DNA from: Clostridia bacterium
GTDB lineage: Bacteria; Bacillota; Clostridia; Oscillospirales; CAG-382
Reading direction: 5' to 3'
DNA length: 64,000 nt
Assembly (NCBI GenBank): GCA_017429165.1
Contig: JAFRPL010000036.1
Location: 75,848 to 139,847 of the forward strand
Under the pieces are notes generated by a model, which ran no database searches, had not been told where the DNA came from, and saw nothing but the letters and a program-made list of their open reading frames with translations. Both the position numbers and the translations under genes were made by a program. Positions 36,101 to 45,235 of the stretch are shown here, in pieces. The first letter of the stretch is position 1. Each line of letters starts with the position of its first letter.

Positions 36101-36887
36101 AGACCGGTTTTCCGGATCTGCCGAGCTCATCGCGCGTTTCAAGGTAGCGCGCGTAAGCGTTTTTCACTTCGGGGGAATCAATTTGCGCGCTGTCGATATG
36201 CGTGCCGAAAGTAGTGTGGCGGCAATGATCCGACCAGTACGTGTCGATCAAACGGATTTCCGTAATGGTTGGATCTCTGCCTTCTTTTCTGAAATAGTCG
36301 CGGCAGAACTCGGCGTCGCCTTCATCCATCGCAAGTCCGTATTCTTTTATAAATCCTTCAAGCCCCGCTTTATCGAGCGAAGTGAATCCTTCGAGCGTCT
36401 TGACCTCGGTGGGGATATCGTATGCTATTTTCAGCGTCTGCGGCTTTTCAAGCGACGCCTCGCGCGATTCCACAGGGTTTATGACGTATTTTTTGATTTC
36501 GGCTATATCTTTTTCCGAAAGTTCGCCGTACAGAGCGTATACCTTTGCGGAACGCACGATGGGGCGTTCGCCCTGCGATATTATCTGAATGCACTGCGAA
36601 GCGGAATCTGCGCGCTGGTCGAACTGACCCGGCAGGAATTCAACGGCGAAAACGTACGCGCCGCTGAGATCCGGCTCGTCGCAAACTATGTCGAGCTGAG
36701 GTTCCGAAAACACCGCGGTCTTGGCGTATTCAAACAGCGCTCCGTCAATGTTTTCGGCATCGTAGCGGTTGATTATGCGAATGTCGGTAAGCCCGTTCAC
36801 GCCAAGTATACCGCGCGCGTCGTTGAGCAGCGCCTTCGCTTCAACGGCAAGGTCTTTTTTCTTTTCGGAAAAAACTCTGTAAACCAT
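33195..36887 (-). CDS. purL: Phosphoribosylformylglycinamidine synthase, fused form
   Basis: Converts FGAR to FGAM with glutamine and ATP. This 1230-residue protein fuses the PurS-like N-terminal part, the two AIRS-like synthetase halves ([14 protein letters not shown] and [15 protein letters not shown] mark the active site) and a C-terminal glutaminase. The glutaminase nucleophile is in CGICNGFQ (about residue 1071), with its His/Glu in ISHGEGRF. This form is common in Clostridia and differs from the split PurS/L/Q of Bacillus. Its start follows the purD stop directly. Confidence 0.96.
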   Translation of the reverse strand: MVYRVFSEKKKDLAVEAKALLNDARGILGVNGLTDIRIINRYDAENIDGALFEYAKTAVFSEPQLDIVCDEPDLSGAYVFAVEFLPGQFDQRADSASQCIQIISQGERPIVRSAKVYALYGELSEKDIAEIKKYVINPVESREASLEKPQTLKIAYDIPTEVKTLEGFTSLDKAGLEGFIKEYGLAMDEGDAEFCRDYFRKEGRDPTITEIRLIDTYWSDHCRHTTFGTHIDSAQIDSPEVKNAYARYLETRDELGRSGKPVCLMDIATIAAKYLKKQGLLQKLDESEEINACTVKINVEIDGKDEDWLLLFKNETHNHPTEIEPFGGAATCIGGAIRDPLSGRAYVYGAMRVTGAADPLVPVSQTIKGKLPQRKIVTTAAAGYSSYGNQIGLATGIVDEIYHPGYAAKRMEIGAVIAAAPQKNVRRERPIPGDIVVLLGGDTGRDGCGGATGSSKSHTVSSLETCGAEVQKGNAPEERKLQRLFRCGEASRLIKRCNDFGAGGVSVAIGELADGLDIDLNAVPKKYEGLDGTELAISESQERMAVVVAKEDLARFLELAEAENLKATPVARVTDTNRLVMYWNGKVIVDISRDFLNSNGAEKHVNVRVSGSALEKRVPDGSFAENFKKLASDLNICSKRGLSERFDSTIGAGTVLMPFGGRYQQTPIQAMVQKISVENGHTDDCSYMAWGYDPYVTEQSPYHGAYLAVVHSVCKLIASGAEFKDVYLTFQEYFERLGKDPDRWGKPFAALLGAYEAQLDMGIGAIGGKDSMSGSFENIHVPPTLVSFAVTTGKASETVSPEFKSAGNKLYIISPEFKENGIPDAVSLKAVFKRITSLLRSGKAVSCYALGGGGIAEAVMKCCFGNGWGFEFDKAMNVSGLFEKRYGSFIVECVSAPDCGTFLGTVTERREFICGGDRVSLGEIYEIYDKKLESVYPRTIEKTYGRVYNIQYTSKRYKAPAVKCAKPVVLIPAFPGTNCEYDTAKVIRDAGGDPRIMVIRNLDASAIKESTAAFAEALKSANMVFIPGGFSGGDEPEGSGKFITAFFRNALIKERLTELLEKRDGLMCGICNGFQALIKLGLVPYGRIIDTDDSCPTLTFNTIARHQSMIVRTRIASNKSPWLSKTKVGDIYSVPISHGEGRFLASDELIAKLAENGQIATQYVDLDGNATYDIEYNPNGSCFAIEGITSPDGRIFGKMGHCERVGSNLYKNVYGDYDIKMFEAAIDYFK

Positions 36888-38159
36888 TTATTCCTTATCT
36901 CCTGCTTCAAGTGCTTTTTTGCCTATGTCTTTTCTGTAATAAGCGTTTGCAAAATGAATGCGCCTCACCGAACCGTACGCGAGCTCAAGCGCCTCTTTAA
37001 GAGTAGGCGCGGTCCGCGTGACGCCGAGCACGCGCCCGCCGGAATTGACGAGAGCGCCGTCTTTGAGCGCGGCTCCGGCGACGTATACGTGCTCCGCTTC
37101 GTCTTCGGGGATAGTTATCTCGTACCCCTTTTCGTAATGCTCCGGGTAACCCTGCGACGCCATTATCACACAGGCGGCACATTTGTCGTAAAATTCTACG
37201 CTTGTTTCGGCAAGCCGCCCCTGAGTGACGGCAATCATGGTATCCAGCAGATCGCTCTTCATGAGCGGAAGTACGACCTGCGTTTCGGGGTCGCCGAAAC
37301 GGCAGTTGTATTCAATGACTTTCGGACCGTCGTTTGTGATCATCAGCCCGAAATACAAACATCCTTTGAACGTTCTGCCTTCGGCGTTCATCGCTTTGAC
37401 CGTGGGGATGAATATCTCGTCGCGGCAGCGCCTGGCGATATCGCGGGTGTAAAACGGATTGGGCGCTATTGTACCCATGCCGCCGGTGTTCAGACCTTTG
37501 TCGCAGTCGAGCGCGCGCTTGTGATCCATCGATGAAACCATCGGTACTACGGTATTTCCGTCCGTAAAAGCAAGCACCGAAACTTCCGGACCTTCGAGGA
37601 ATTCTTCTATAACTATTCTGTCGCCGCTGGCGCCGAATTTGCGTTCGCTCATTATGGTGCGCACGGCGTCGTACGCTTCTTCGCGCGTCTGCGCGATTAT
37701 AACGCCTTTGCCAAGCGCAAGTCCGTCCGCCTTTATGACCGCGGGTATGGGTGCGTTTTCCAAATAGGCAAGCGCCGGATCTACCGAATCGAACACCTCG
37801 TACGCGGCGGTGGGGATGCCGTATTTTTTCATGAGGTTTTTGGAAAACACCTTGCTGCCTTCGATTATCGCGGCGTTCGCGCGCGGACCGAAACACGGTA
37901 TGCCGTGCGCTTCCAGCGCGTCGACGCACCCCAGGACGAGCGGATCGTCCGGAGCCACCACGGCGTAATCTATGCGATTTTCATAAGCGAAAGTCACAAT
38001 GGAATCAATATCCTTTGCGCCTATGTTCACGCATTCGGCGTCGCGCGCGATCCCCCCGTTGCCGGGAAGCGCATATATCTTTTCCGCTTTGGGATTTTCT
38101 TTGAGTTTTTTTATTATGGCGTGTTCGCGACCGCCGCCGCCGACTACGAGTATCTTCAT
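36888..38159 (-). CDS. purD: Phosphoribosylamine--glycine ligase
   Basis: ATP-grasp enzyme joining phosphoribosylamine and glycine to GAR. N-terminal LVVGGGGREHAI, the ATP-grasp stretch VIKADGLALGKGV and the metal-binding IEYNCRFGDPETQ are present. The 423 residues are normal. It lies 25 bases after the AICAR transformylase gene in the purine operon. Confidence 0.97.
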   Translation of the reverse strand: MKILVVGGGGREHAIIKKLKENPKAEKIYALPGNGGIARDAECVNIGAKDIDSIVTFAYENRIDYAVVAPDDPLVLGCVDALEAHGIPCFGPRANAAIIEGSKVFSKNLMKKYGIPTAAYEVFDSVDPALAYLENAPIPAVIKADGLALGKGVIIAQTREEAYDAVRTIMSERKFGASGDRIVIEEFLEGPEVSVLAFTDGNTVVPMVSSMDHKRALDCDKGLNTGGMGTIAPNPFYTRDIARRCRDEIFIPTVKAMNAEGRTFKGCLYFGLMITNDGPKVIEYNCRFGDPETQVVLPLMKSDLLDTMIAVTQGRLAETSVEFYDKCAACVIMASQGYPEHYEKGYEITIPEDEAEHVYVAGAALKDGALVNSGGRVLGVTRTAPTLKEALELAYGSVRRIHFANAYYRKDIGKKALEAGDKE

Positions 38160-38184
38160 TTTTTACCTCAAAACATCAAGTGTA

Positions 38185-39369
38185 TCAATGATGGAACAGT
38201 CTCATTCCGGTGAACGCCATTGCCATGCCGTATTTGTCGCAGCATTCTATAACGAGATCGTCGCGTATCGAACCGCCCGGCTCGGCGATGTATTTCACGC
38301 CGCTTTTATGTGCGCGCTCGATATTGTCGAAGAAGGGGAAGAACGCGTCGGAACCGAGCGAAACGCCGTCGACCGTATCGAGATACGCGCGCATCTCTTC
38401 GGCGGTGAAAGGCTCGGGGCGACGGGTGAAATAACGCTGCCATACGCCGTCGGCGCAGACGTCTTCTTCGTTTTTGTTTATGTAACCGTCTATCACGTTA
38501 TCTCTGTCGGGCCTGCCTATATCTTCGCGGAAGGGAAGAGCAAGCACTTTTTCGTGCTGCCTCAGGAACCAGGTATCGGCTTTGGTGCCTGCGAGACGGG
38601 TGCAGTGTATGCGAGACTGCTGACCGGCGCCGACGCCGATCGCCTGACCGTCGACCGCGTAGCATACCGAATTTGACTGCGTGTATTTGAGCGTGATAAG
38701 CGAAACGATAAGATCGCGGACAGCCGACTCGGGCAGTTCCTTGTTTGCAGTCACGACGTTTTTGAGCAATTCGCGGTCGATCCTGAAATTGTTCCGGCCT
38801 TGCTCGAAAGTGACGCCGAATACCTGTTTGTGCTCCACGGGATCGGGCACGTATGAGGGATCTATTCTAACTATGTTGTAATTGCCTTTGCGTTTTGTTT
38901 TAAGTATCTCAAGCGCTTCGGGTTCGTAACCCGGAGCAATAATGCCGTCTGAGACCTCGCGCTTTATCATAGTGGCTGTGGTTACGTCGCAAACGTCCGA
39001 AAGCGCGACCCAGTCGCCAAACGAGCACATCCTGTCGGTGCCGCGGGCGCGCGCGTAAGCGCAGGCGAGAGGGGAGTCGTCGAGTCCGGCGATATCGTCT
39101 TCGAACACCGCTTTTTTAAGCTTGTCCGAAAGTTTGATACCTACCGCTGCAGAGGTCGGGCTGACGTGCTTGAAAGAGGTCGCCGCCGGCATACCGAGGG
39201 CCTCTTTTAGCTCCTTTACAAGCTGCCAGGAGTTGAAAGCGTCGAGGAAATTGATATATCCGGGGCGTCCCGAAAGTATCTCAATCGGAAGATCGCCGCC
39301 GTCGTGCATAAATATCTTCGCGGGCTTCTGGTTAGGGTTGCATCCGTATTTGAGTTCAAATTCTTTCAT
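38185..39369 (-). CDS. purH: AICAR transformylase (stand-alone)
   Basis: Formylates AICAR to FAICAR with 10-formyl-THF. The 394 residues correspond only to the transformylase half of classical bifunctional PurH. The opening KYGCNPNQKPAKIF, the active-site SFKHVSPTSAAVG (Lys-His pair) and GQQSRIHCTRLA are present. The IMP cyclohydrolase step is supplied by the unrelated gene immediately before it at 39384-40112. HisF also produces its substrate AICAR. Confidence 0.94.
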   Translation of the reverse strand: MKEFELKYGCNPNQKPAKIFMHDGGDLPIEILSGRPGYINFLDAFNSWQLVKELKEALGMPAATSFKHVSPTSAAVGIKLSDKLKKAVFEDDIAGLDDSPLACAYARARGTDRMCSFGDWVALSDVCDVTTATMIKREVSDGIIAPGYEPEALEILKTKRKGNYNIVRIDPSYVPDPVEHKQVFGVTFEQGRNNFRIDRELLKNVVTANKELPESAVRDLIVSLITLKYTQSNSVCYAVDGQAIGVGAGQQSRIHCTRLAGTKADTWFLRQHEKVLALPFREDIGRPDRDNVIDGYINKNEEDVCADGVWQRYFTRRPEPFTAEEMRAYLDTVDGVSLGSDAFFPFFDNIERAHKSGVKYIAEPGGSIRDDLVIECCDKYGMAMAFTGMRLFHH

Positions 39370-39383
39370 TTTCGTAACGCTCC

Positions 39384-40112
39384 TTATTTGTTTTTGTTAT
39401 ATATGAATTCACACGATTTGTTCGGCGTGGTCAGATCCACGGCGCGCACAAACAGCGAAACTTTGTTATCCGGGTTGAGGTTTTCCCAGATCAGATCCGC
39501 AAACTCTTTTGCTGTCTCCGGAAGCGCGACTTCCTCCGGCTCGCCTTCGAACGAGGGAAGAGGACTGCCGTCGCCTTTATACGTATGGATGAAGTGACCT
39601 ACGCCTGCGACCGGCGTATAATCGAACGTAAAGCGGTTGCAAACGTCCGGCGTGCCGTTGCTTTTGAGTATCGAAAGCGAATAATCGAACTTTTTGTTTT
39701 CCATATCGTATCTTGCGATACCGGAAATACGCGGCGTATAGTTTGGAGCGTCCGGCTCAAATTCACGGGCGGCGAGCGCTTTTGAAAAAGCGCAGGTATC
39801 TTCGGGACGGGCTTTAATAAAATCGTATATCGTGTTCGTCTGGTCTCCGTTGGTGATGATATCGATCCCGGGCAAAGCGAGATAGGGATTATAGATGATA
39901 AGCGAGGGATCGACGACTTTTGATTCGTCGAACGCCTTTGTACGCATACCGCCGTCGAAAGTTTCAAAAACGCGGTTGCGACTGTTTACGCTGCGGCCCA
40001 TTATAAAATACGCGATCACAGCGTTTTTGCCATCGGCGGAAGCGCCGATGATTATCCCGCGCCCGGGATACGGATTATCGGAAAGGAGCTTTTTAAGATC
40101 ATACTTTGCCAT
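39384..40112 (-). CDS. purO: IMP cyclohydrolase, PurO-like
   Basis: A 242-residue protein resembling the IMP cyclohydrolase family first described in archaea (PurO type), which closes FAICAR to IMP. Recognisable parts are NPYPGRGIIIGAS, MGRSVNSRNRVF and NGDQTNTIYDFI. Its position between purN and a PurH that lacks the cyclohydrolase domain strongly supports the function. It starts 1 base before the end of purN's spacing and lies 14 bases from the transformylase gene. Confidence 0.87.
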   Translation of the reverse strand: MAKYDLKKLLSDNPYPGRGIIIGASADGKNAVIAYFIMGRSVNSRNRVFETFDGGMRTKAFDESKVVDPSLIIYNPYLALPGIDIITNGDQTNTIYDFIKARPEDTCAFSKALAAREFEPDAPNYTPRISGIARYDMENKKFDYSLSILKSNGTPDVCNRFTFDYTPVAGVGHFIHTYKGDGSPLPSFEGEPEEVALPETAKEFADLIWENLNPDNKVSLFVRAVDLTTPNKSCEFIYNKNK

Positions 40113-40113
40113 T

Positions 40114-40728
40114 TTACTTTACCTCGCTTTTCAGTATTTCCGCGCACACCTTTTCGGCGGACGCGGGCAGTATTTTCCATTCGGCCTGTTTCATAACGCG
40201 TTTCTGCAGTTTTTCGGGAGTGTCGCCGTCGCGAATATTTACGGCTTTCTGCATTATGATCTCGCCGCCGTCGGGGATCTCGTTGACGTAATGGACGGTG
40301 GCTCCGGTGACTTTTACGCCGTATTCGAGCGCCGCTTCATGTACCCTCAGTCCGTACATCCCTTTGCCGCAGAACGAAGGTATGAGTGCCGGGTGTACGT
40401 TTATTATCCTGCCGGGGAAGTTATTTATAAAACCTGCAGAAAGGATAGAAAGGAACCCTGCGAGCACTATGAGACGCGCTCCGCTGTTTGCGATAATGCG
40501 CGCCGTTTCGGCTTCGAACGCCTGCTGACCGAGCGCTTTTCGGTCTAATGCGTAATGAGGTATACCGGCTTTTTCGGCCCGCTCGAGCGCGTAAACGCCC
40601 GGCTTGGAAGAAATCACGCAAACTATTCTTCCGCTGATTATATCTCCGGAGTTTTGCGCGTCTATAAGCGCCTGAAGATTTGTGCCGCCGCCGGAAACGA
40701 GCACGGCTATTCCGACCTTATTCTTCAT
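40114..40728 (-). CDS. purN: GAR transformylase
   Basis: Transfers the formyl group of 10-formyl-THF to GAR. It has 204 residues from the ATG at 40728, giving the family start VGIAVLVSGGGTNLQALID; the open frame further upstream belongs to the neighbouring channel gene. The catalytic His is in IINVHPALIPSF and the folate-site loop in VTGATVHYVNEIPDGG. It overlaps the channel gene by 11 bases. Confidence 0.96.
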   Translation of the reverse strand: MKNKVGIAVLVSGGGTNLQALIDAQNSGDIISGRIVCVISSKPGVYALERAEKAGIPHYALDRKALGQQAFEAETARIIANSGARLIVLAGFLSILSAGFINNFPGRIINVHPALIPSFCGKGMYGLRVHEAALEYGVKVTGATVHYVNEIPDGGEIIMQKAVNIRDGDTPEKLQKRVMKQAEWKILPASAEKVCAEILKSEVK

Positions 40729-41374
40729 TCGCTGCCTCTTTCGGCTTTTCGGGTTCTTCTTTCGTTTTGTCCAGCAAAGCAATGGCTATCGCTCCCACGG
40801 CGTTGCCGATGATCGCAAGGAGCACGAACAGCAGCGCTTTGTATAAATAGGGTTCGTGTGATCCAAACCCCGCGGTCAAATAGAAAATGTCCGCTATGCT
40901 GTGTTCGAATCCGCTCAGTATGAATACCGGGATGCAGAACAGGATTCCAAGCGGCGTCTTTTTGCTTTTGAAAATGCTGACCGCCATATACATAAGGATC
41001 CCGCACATAAAGGCGCGAATTAACGTTTCGGGTATCGTCTGCTCGAGCTTGGCTCTTGCGAGCGCGGCGGCGGGATCGTAAAGTTTTGCGCCGCGGTATG
41101 CGAAACTTATGAAAAAGGCGGTAAACGACGCGCCGGCGAAATTGCCGAGCAGACCGCAAAACAGCACCGAAAGATCTTTTCTCGTCCTGCTGTGCGCCAG
41201 ATACCCGACCTTGCCGGTAAAGAGCGAAAACTCTTTATAGCAGATACAAAGCAGCGCCACGCTGAAAAATACGGCTCCGACCACCTTGTTTTCGCATAAA
41301 AGATAAACAGTGCCGCCTATACCGATAAGAACGCCGGAAGCAAATCCGCTCATTATCCTTTTGAATATCAGCAT
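40718..41374 (-). CDS. Formate/nitrite transporter family channel
   Basis: A 218-residue membrane protein with six likely transmembrane segments. The features fit the FNT family (FocA/NirC): the start ASGVLIGIGGTVYL, FSLFTGKVGYL, LLGNFAGASFTAFF, and SGFEHSIADIF, where the family's central His lies. It is shorter than FocA (about 280), mainly at the termini. It is embedded in the purine operon between purM (7-base overlap) and purN (11-base overlap). With fhs in the same operon, formate import for one-carbon supply is the likely role, but this is inference. Confidence 0.82.
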   Translation of the reverse strand: MLIFKRIMSGFASGVLIGIGGTVYLLCENKVVGAVFFSVALLCICYKEFSLFTGKVGYLAHSRTRKDLSVLFCGLLGNFAGASFTAFFISFAYRGAKLYDPAAALARAKLEQTIPETLIRAFMCGILMYMAVSIFKSKKTPLGILFCIPVFILSGFEHSIADIFYLTAGFGSHEPYLYKALLFVLLAIIGNAVGAIAIALLDKTKEEPEKPKEAANEE

Positions 41375-42411
41375 AATACTATCCTTTCTTCCGCTATTTT
41401 TATTCTTCCTATGACATATGCGTTTTCACCGCAGGATCCGAGTATCCTCAGCGCCGCGTCGGCGTCTTCTTCGGCGACGACAATACTCATACCCACGCCC
41501 ATATTGAACGTGTTGAACATGTCGCGTTCGGGGATATTGCCGGTCTCCTGAATCAGTTTGAATATCTCGGGTACTTTCACCGCGCTTTTGTATATCGCGG
41601 CGCAAAGCCCCGAAGGGATGGAGCGCGGTATGTTTTCGTAAAAGCCGCCGCCAGTGATATGCGATATGCCTTTGACTCTGATCTTTTCCGTAAGCGCAAG
41701 CACGGGCTTTACGTAGATCTTAGTGGGAACGAGCAGCGTTTCGAGCACCGACCTGCCGCCCAAACGCGCTGCCGGCTTTGAAAGGTCCGCGTGTTCTGCG
41801 TCGAACACTTTTCTTACCAGAGAAAAGCCGTTGGAATGAACGCCGGAGGAGGGAAGCGCTATTATGACGTCGCCTTCCCGCATCGTCTTGTTGTCTATGA
41901 CTTTGTCTTCGTCGACAATGCCGGTGCAGTAACCCGCAAGGTCGTACTCGTTTTCCGGGTAGAATCCCGGCATTTCAGCGGTCTCGCCGCCTATGAGCGC
42001 CGCGCCCGCCTGAACGCAGCCGTCGCAGACGCCTTTGACTATGTCGGCTATGCGCTCGGGGACGTTCTTGCCGCAGGCAATATAATCGAGGAAAAACAGC
42101 GGTTTCGCACCGCAGCATATGACGTCGTTCACGCACATCGCCACGCAGTCAATGCCAACGGTATCGTGCTTGTCCGCTATGAAAGCAAGCTTGAGCTTGG
42201 TGCCAACGCCGTCAGTCCCGCTCACGAGTATCGGTTTTGATATCCCGTTTAGATCGAGTCGGAAAAGACCGCCGAAACCGCCTACGTCGGAACATACTCC
42301 TGGCGTCACGGTAGAAGCTATGTGCTTTTTCATAAGCTCTACGGCGCGGTAGCCGGCTGTTATATCAACGCCCGCGCCGGCATAGCTTTCAGATCTCGAA
42401 ATCTCGTTCAT
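41368..42411 (-). CDS. purM: Phosphoribosylaminoimidazole synthase
   Basis: ATP-dependent cyclisation of FGAM to AIR. It has 347 residues from the ATG at 42411; an ATG three codons earlier directly abuts AAAGGA and is too close to it. Family features: SYAGAGVDITAG, FLDYIACGKN, GGETAEMPGFY and HITGGGFYENIPR. It lies 5 bases after purF and overlaps the channel gene by 7 bases. Confidence 0.97.
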   Translation of the reverse strand: MNEISRSESYAGAGVDITAGYRAVELMKKHIASTVTPGVCSDVGGFGGLFRLDLNGISKPILVSGTDGVGTKLKLAFIADKHDTVGIDCVAMCVNDVICCGAKPLFFLDYIACGKNVPERIADIVKGVCDGCVQAGAALIGGETAEMPGFYPENEYDLAGYCTGIVDEDKVIDNKTMREGDVIIALPSSGVHSNGFSLVRKVFDAEHADLSKPAARLGGRSVLETLLVPTKIYVKPVLALTEKIRVKGISHITGGGFYENIPRSIPSGLCAAIYKSAVKVPEIFKLIQETGNIPERDMFNTFNMGVGMSIVVAEEDADAALRILGSCGENAYVIGRIKIAEERIVLC

Positions 42412-42416
42412 TAGAA

Positions 42417-43841
42417 TCATTCCTTTCCGTTCCAGCAGTATGTGCAAAGCTTGCAGCCGTCTATGCCTATCGCTTTTTTTATCCCTTCGAGCGACTGGAA
42501 TTCGAGCGAGGCAAAGTGGAATTTTTCGCATATGGCGCGGCGCATTTTTCTGCCCCTTTCGCTCGAAGGATCGCTGTATTCGTCAAGATGGTCGAAACCC
42601 TGCTCGCCTTCGAGCTCGATTATCACACGCCGCGTGATAAGTTCAAGGTCGCTCGTTGCACGGGTAAAATTCAGGAATTTGCAGCCGTACATGATAGGAG
42701 GGCAGGCGGAACGCATATGCACCTCTTTTGCGCCGTTTTCGTAAAGGAATTCAACGGTCTCTCTAAGCTGAGTGCCGCGCACTATGGAATCGTCCACGAA
42801 CAAAAGACGCTTTCCGTCTATAAAATCACGTACGGGGACCTGTTTCATCTTTGCGACCTTGTCGCGTTCCTGCTGGCTGGAAGGCAGAAAGCTACGCGGC
42901 CAGGTTGGCGTGTATTTGATAAACGCCCGCGCAAACGGAAAATGGCTGCGGTTGGCGTAGCCGATTGCGTGCGGCGTCCCCGAATCGGGCACTCCGCAAA
43001 CGTAATCGAGCGCTATCTCGCCGTTCAGTTCATTGTCGTTATCGGCCATGATCTCGCCGTTTCGGCAGCGCATGGCTTCGACGTTCACGCCTTCGTAATC
43101 CGAAGTCGGATAACCGTAATAAGACCACAAGAAAGAGCAGATGCGCATTTCCTTTTGCGGAGCCGTGAGCTGCGTACGGGAATAGGGAGTAAGTACGGAG
43201 ATCTCGCCGGGACCCAGCTCTCCGTCGTCTTCGTAACCGAGCTTGCGGTATGCGAACGATTCGAATGAAACGCAGTAACCCTCTTCTTTTTTACCAATAT
43301 GTATCGGAAGCCGACCGTAAAAATCGCGCGCGGCGATTATGCTTCCGTCGTCGCGCAATATCACTATTGCGGCGGTACCTTTGATCATCTGCTGTGCGTA
43401 ACGTATGCCTTCGGCAAAATCCGTCTTGCTGTTTATAAGCGCCGCCGCGAGCTCGACCGAATTCACGTTGCCGCCGGTCATCGCGTCGAAATGGCATCCG
43501 AAACGCTCGAAGCAGAGTTCGAGCAGCTCGGGTATGTTATTTATGATCCCCACCATACAGATCGCATATGTTCCCAGATGCGAACGTATCAGCATGGGCT
43601 GAGGATCCGAATCGCTTATGCAGCCGATTGCGGAAGTGCCTTTCATTTCGTTGAAAATGTTTTCGAACTTGGTGCGGAACGGCGAGTTTTCAATATTATG
43701 GATAGCCCGCTGCAGCCCTATAGTTCCGTCGTACGCCGCCATCCCGCCGCGGCGCGTGCCGAGATGCGAATGATAATCTGTCCCGAAAAACACGTCTGCA
43801 ATGCACTGTGTTTTTAAAGTAGCTCCGAAATAACCGCCCAT
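42417..43841 (-). CDS. purF: Amidophosphoribosyltransferase, form lacking Cys2
   Basis: Committed step of purine synthesis: PRPP plus ammonia or glutamine to phosphoribosylamine. The 474 residues have the N-terminal Ntn domain (YHSHLGTRRGGMAAY) and a PRPP motif LLFVDDSIVRGTQL near residue 345. The C-terminal Cys residues (GCKLCTYCW) may hold an iron-sulfur cluster. The usual start MCG is here MGGYFG, so the catalytic N-terminal Cys is replaced by Gly; the nearest Cys is residue 13. From memory, this subgroup also occurs in other Clostridia and Bacteroidetes. RBS AAGGCGG. Confidence 0.9.
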   Translation of the reverse strand: MGGYFGATLKTQCIADVFFGTDYHSHLGTRRGGMAAYDGTIGLQRAIHNIENSPFRTKFENIFNEMKGTSAIGCISDSDPQPMLIRSHLGTYAICMVGIINNIPELLELCFERFGCHFDAMTGGNVNSVELAAALINSKTDFAEGIRYAQQMIKGTAAIVILRDDGSIIAARDFYGRLPIHIGKKEEGYCVSFESFAYRKLGYEDDGELGPGEISVLTPYSRTQLTAPQKEMRICSFLWSYYGYPTSDYEGVNVEAMRCRNGEIMADNDNELNGEIALDYVCGVPDSGTPHAIGYANRSHFPFARAFIKYTPTWPRSFLPSSQQERDKVAKMKQVPVRDFIDGKRLLFVDDSIVRGTQLRETVEFLYENGAKEVHMRSACPPIMYGCKFLNFTRATSDLELITRRVIIELEGEQGFDHLDEYSDPSSERGRKMRRAICEKFHFASLEFQSLEGIKKAIGIDGCKLCTYCWNGKE

Positions 43842-43860
43842 TGGTCGACCGCCTTATCTT

Positions 43861-44544
43861 TTATTTCGCAAAGAACAGTTCGGAAAGCGTCATGGGATCG
43901 ATATACTTTCCGTCCTTATAAACCCTCATATTGCCGGAAGCTATCTCGTCGATGAGCATAACGCTTCCGTCGGGGGCGTAACCGAATTCGAATTTTATGT
44001 CGTAAAGCACAAGGCCTTTCGCTTTCATATCGTCGGAAACGATCTTGGTGATCTTCTTGGTCATGTCCTTTATGTCGTCATACTGCTTGGCAGACATCAC
44101 CCCCAACGCGATAAGTCCGTCCTTGGTGACGAGCGGATCGCCTTTGGCGTCGTTTTTGAAAGTCATTTCAACATAAAAATCAAGGTCGGCGCCTTCTTCG
44201 ATGTATTCACCGTAACGGCGGAAAAAGCTGCCCACGGCCTTTTCGCGGCAGATAACTTCCAGCCCTTTGCCGAACACCTTAGCGGGGAGCACTTCCATAG
44301 TCGTGTTTTTGAGGTCGGCGCTCACAAAATGGGTCTTTATGCCCGCAGCGTTCACTTTTTCAAAGAAATAGACCGACATGCGCAAGTTGACGTCGCCCAC
44401 GCCTTCTATGGTAAGTCCGACCGAGTTTTCGCCGGGGTCGAACACGCCGTCCTTTCCGGTGCAATCATCCTTGAATTTCAGCAGATAGTTTCCGTTCTCG
44501 AGAGAGTAGACGTTTTTGGTTTTTCCGGTGTAAATCAGTTTCAT
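43861..44544 (-). CDS. purC: SAICAR synthetase
   Basis: Joins CAIR and aspartate with ATP to SAICAR. The 227 residues from the ATG at 44544 start [17 protein letters not shown]; further typical parts are [30 protein letters not shown] and [12 protein letters not shown]. It lies 23 bases after purE and 19 before purF. Confidence 0.97.
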   Translation of the reverse strand: MKLIYTGKTKNVYSLENGNYLLKFKDDCTGKDGVFDPGENSVGLTIEGVGDVNLRMSVYFFEKVNAAGIKTHFVSADLKNTTMEVLPAKVFGKGLEVICREKAVGSFFRRYGEYIEEGADLDFYVEMTFKNDAKGDPLVTKDGLIALGVMSAKQYDDIKDMTKKITKIVSDDMKAKGLVLYDIKFEFGYAPDGSVMLIDEIASGNMRVYKDGKYIDPMTLSELFFAK

Positions 44545-44567
44545 TTTATACTCCTTTACAGTAATTG

Positions 44568-45062
44568 TCATTCATTGATCTTCTGTTCGACTTCAGCGTC
44601 TTTGGCGAGCACTTTAGCTCTGTCGGATTCGCGTTTTTCGGCGAGCTTACGCGCAAGCGTTTCATCGCCGAGCGCAAGGATCTGCACAGCAAGCAAAGCG
44701 GCATTGACACCTCCGTTTATCGCAACGGTCGCCACCGGGATCCCGGACGGCATCTGGACCGTGGAAAGCAAAGCGTCAATGCCTTCTGAATTATTTGAGC
44801 TGCAGGGTATGCCGATGACTGGAAGAATGGTATTGGCTGCTATGGCGCCGGCAAGATGCGCCGCCATCCCCGCTGCGGCGATTATCACGCCGAATCCGTT
44901 CGCCGCGGCAGAACGGGCGAACGAAGACGCCTCGTCCGGCGTACGGTGCGCGGAATATACGTGAGTTTCGCAGACGACGCCGAACTCGTCGAGAGTGCGT
45001 TTGGTCTTCCTGAGTATGGGCATATCGCTGTCGCTGCCCATAATGATCGCGACTTTTTTCAT
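44568..45062 (-). CDS. purE: N5-CAIR mutase / AIR carboxylase
   Basis: Forms CAIR from N5-CAIR (class I, needs PurK) or directly from AIR and CO2 (class II). The motif [13 protein letters not shown] is at residues 9-21, and SAHRTPD and [16 protein letters not shown] follow. The 164 residues match the family. No purK is in this operon; which class it belongs to cannot be settled by eye. First gene of the purine operon, with GGAGCGGT before the ATG. Confidence 0.95.
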   Translation of the reverse strand: MKKVAIIMGSDSDMPILRKTKRTLDEFGVVCETHVYSAHRTPDEASSFARSAAANGFGVIIAAAGMAAHLAGAIAANTILPVIGIPCSSNNSEGIDALLSTVQMPSGIPVATVAINGGVNAALLAVQILALGDETLARKLAEKRESDRAKVLAKDAEVEQKINE

Positions 45063-45091
45063 AATTACCGCTCCTTGTTTTTATTGAACGT

Positions 45092-45129
45092 AAAAAGGGC
45101 GCACTTACTTTATGCAGGTAAATGTGCCC
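45092..45129 (-). terminator. ZTP-riboswitch-linked terminator
   Basis: On the minus strand: GGGCACATTTAC pairs with GTAAGTGCGCCC, followed by five T. The first arm includes the last bases of the aptamer's conserved CTGGGCA, so aptamer and terminator are mutually exclusive, the known ON-switch design of this class. Confidence 0.82.
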
Positions 45130-45216
45130 AGACGGTCGGCTTTTTTAAGATCCTTTGTCCCGCGTGGTGCTCCACTTGCCCGAAAAAAATCGGGGAAACC
45201 GTCAGTTGAAAGGACT
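45125..45216 (-). promoter_or_regulatory. ZTP (pfl-type) riboswitch aptamer
   Basis: Minus-strand leader of purE. Elements seen: GTCCTTT pairing with AAAGGAT to close the first subdomain, AACTGACGGT (family AACTGGCG-like), the AGCACCACGCGGGA segment, a short A-rich linker, and the highly conserved 3' subdomain GCCGACCGTCTGGGCA. Known: ZTP riboswitches sense ZMP/ZTP, phosphorylated forms of AICAR that build up when 10-formyl-THF is short, and turn on purine and folate genes. That fits the purN, AICAR transformylase, fhs and glyA genes downstream. Confidence 0.78.
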
Positions 45217-45235
45217 TGATTGAATTAACGATTAG

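Noticed and set aside
35622..37535. Very long open frame on the plus strand opposite purL and purD
   Set aside because: It lies antisense to two clear genes, has no recognisable domain and no suitable ribosome site; such frames arise from the codon bias of the true genes. The same holds for long frames opposite thrS (48830-50368) and the UshA-like gene (54855-56363).
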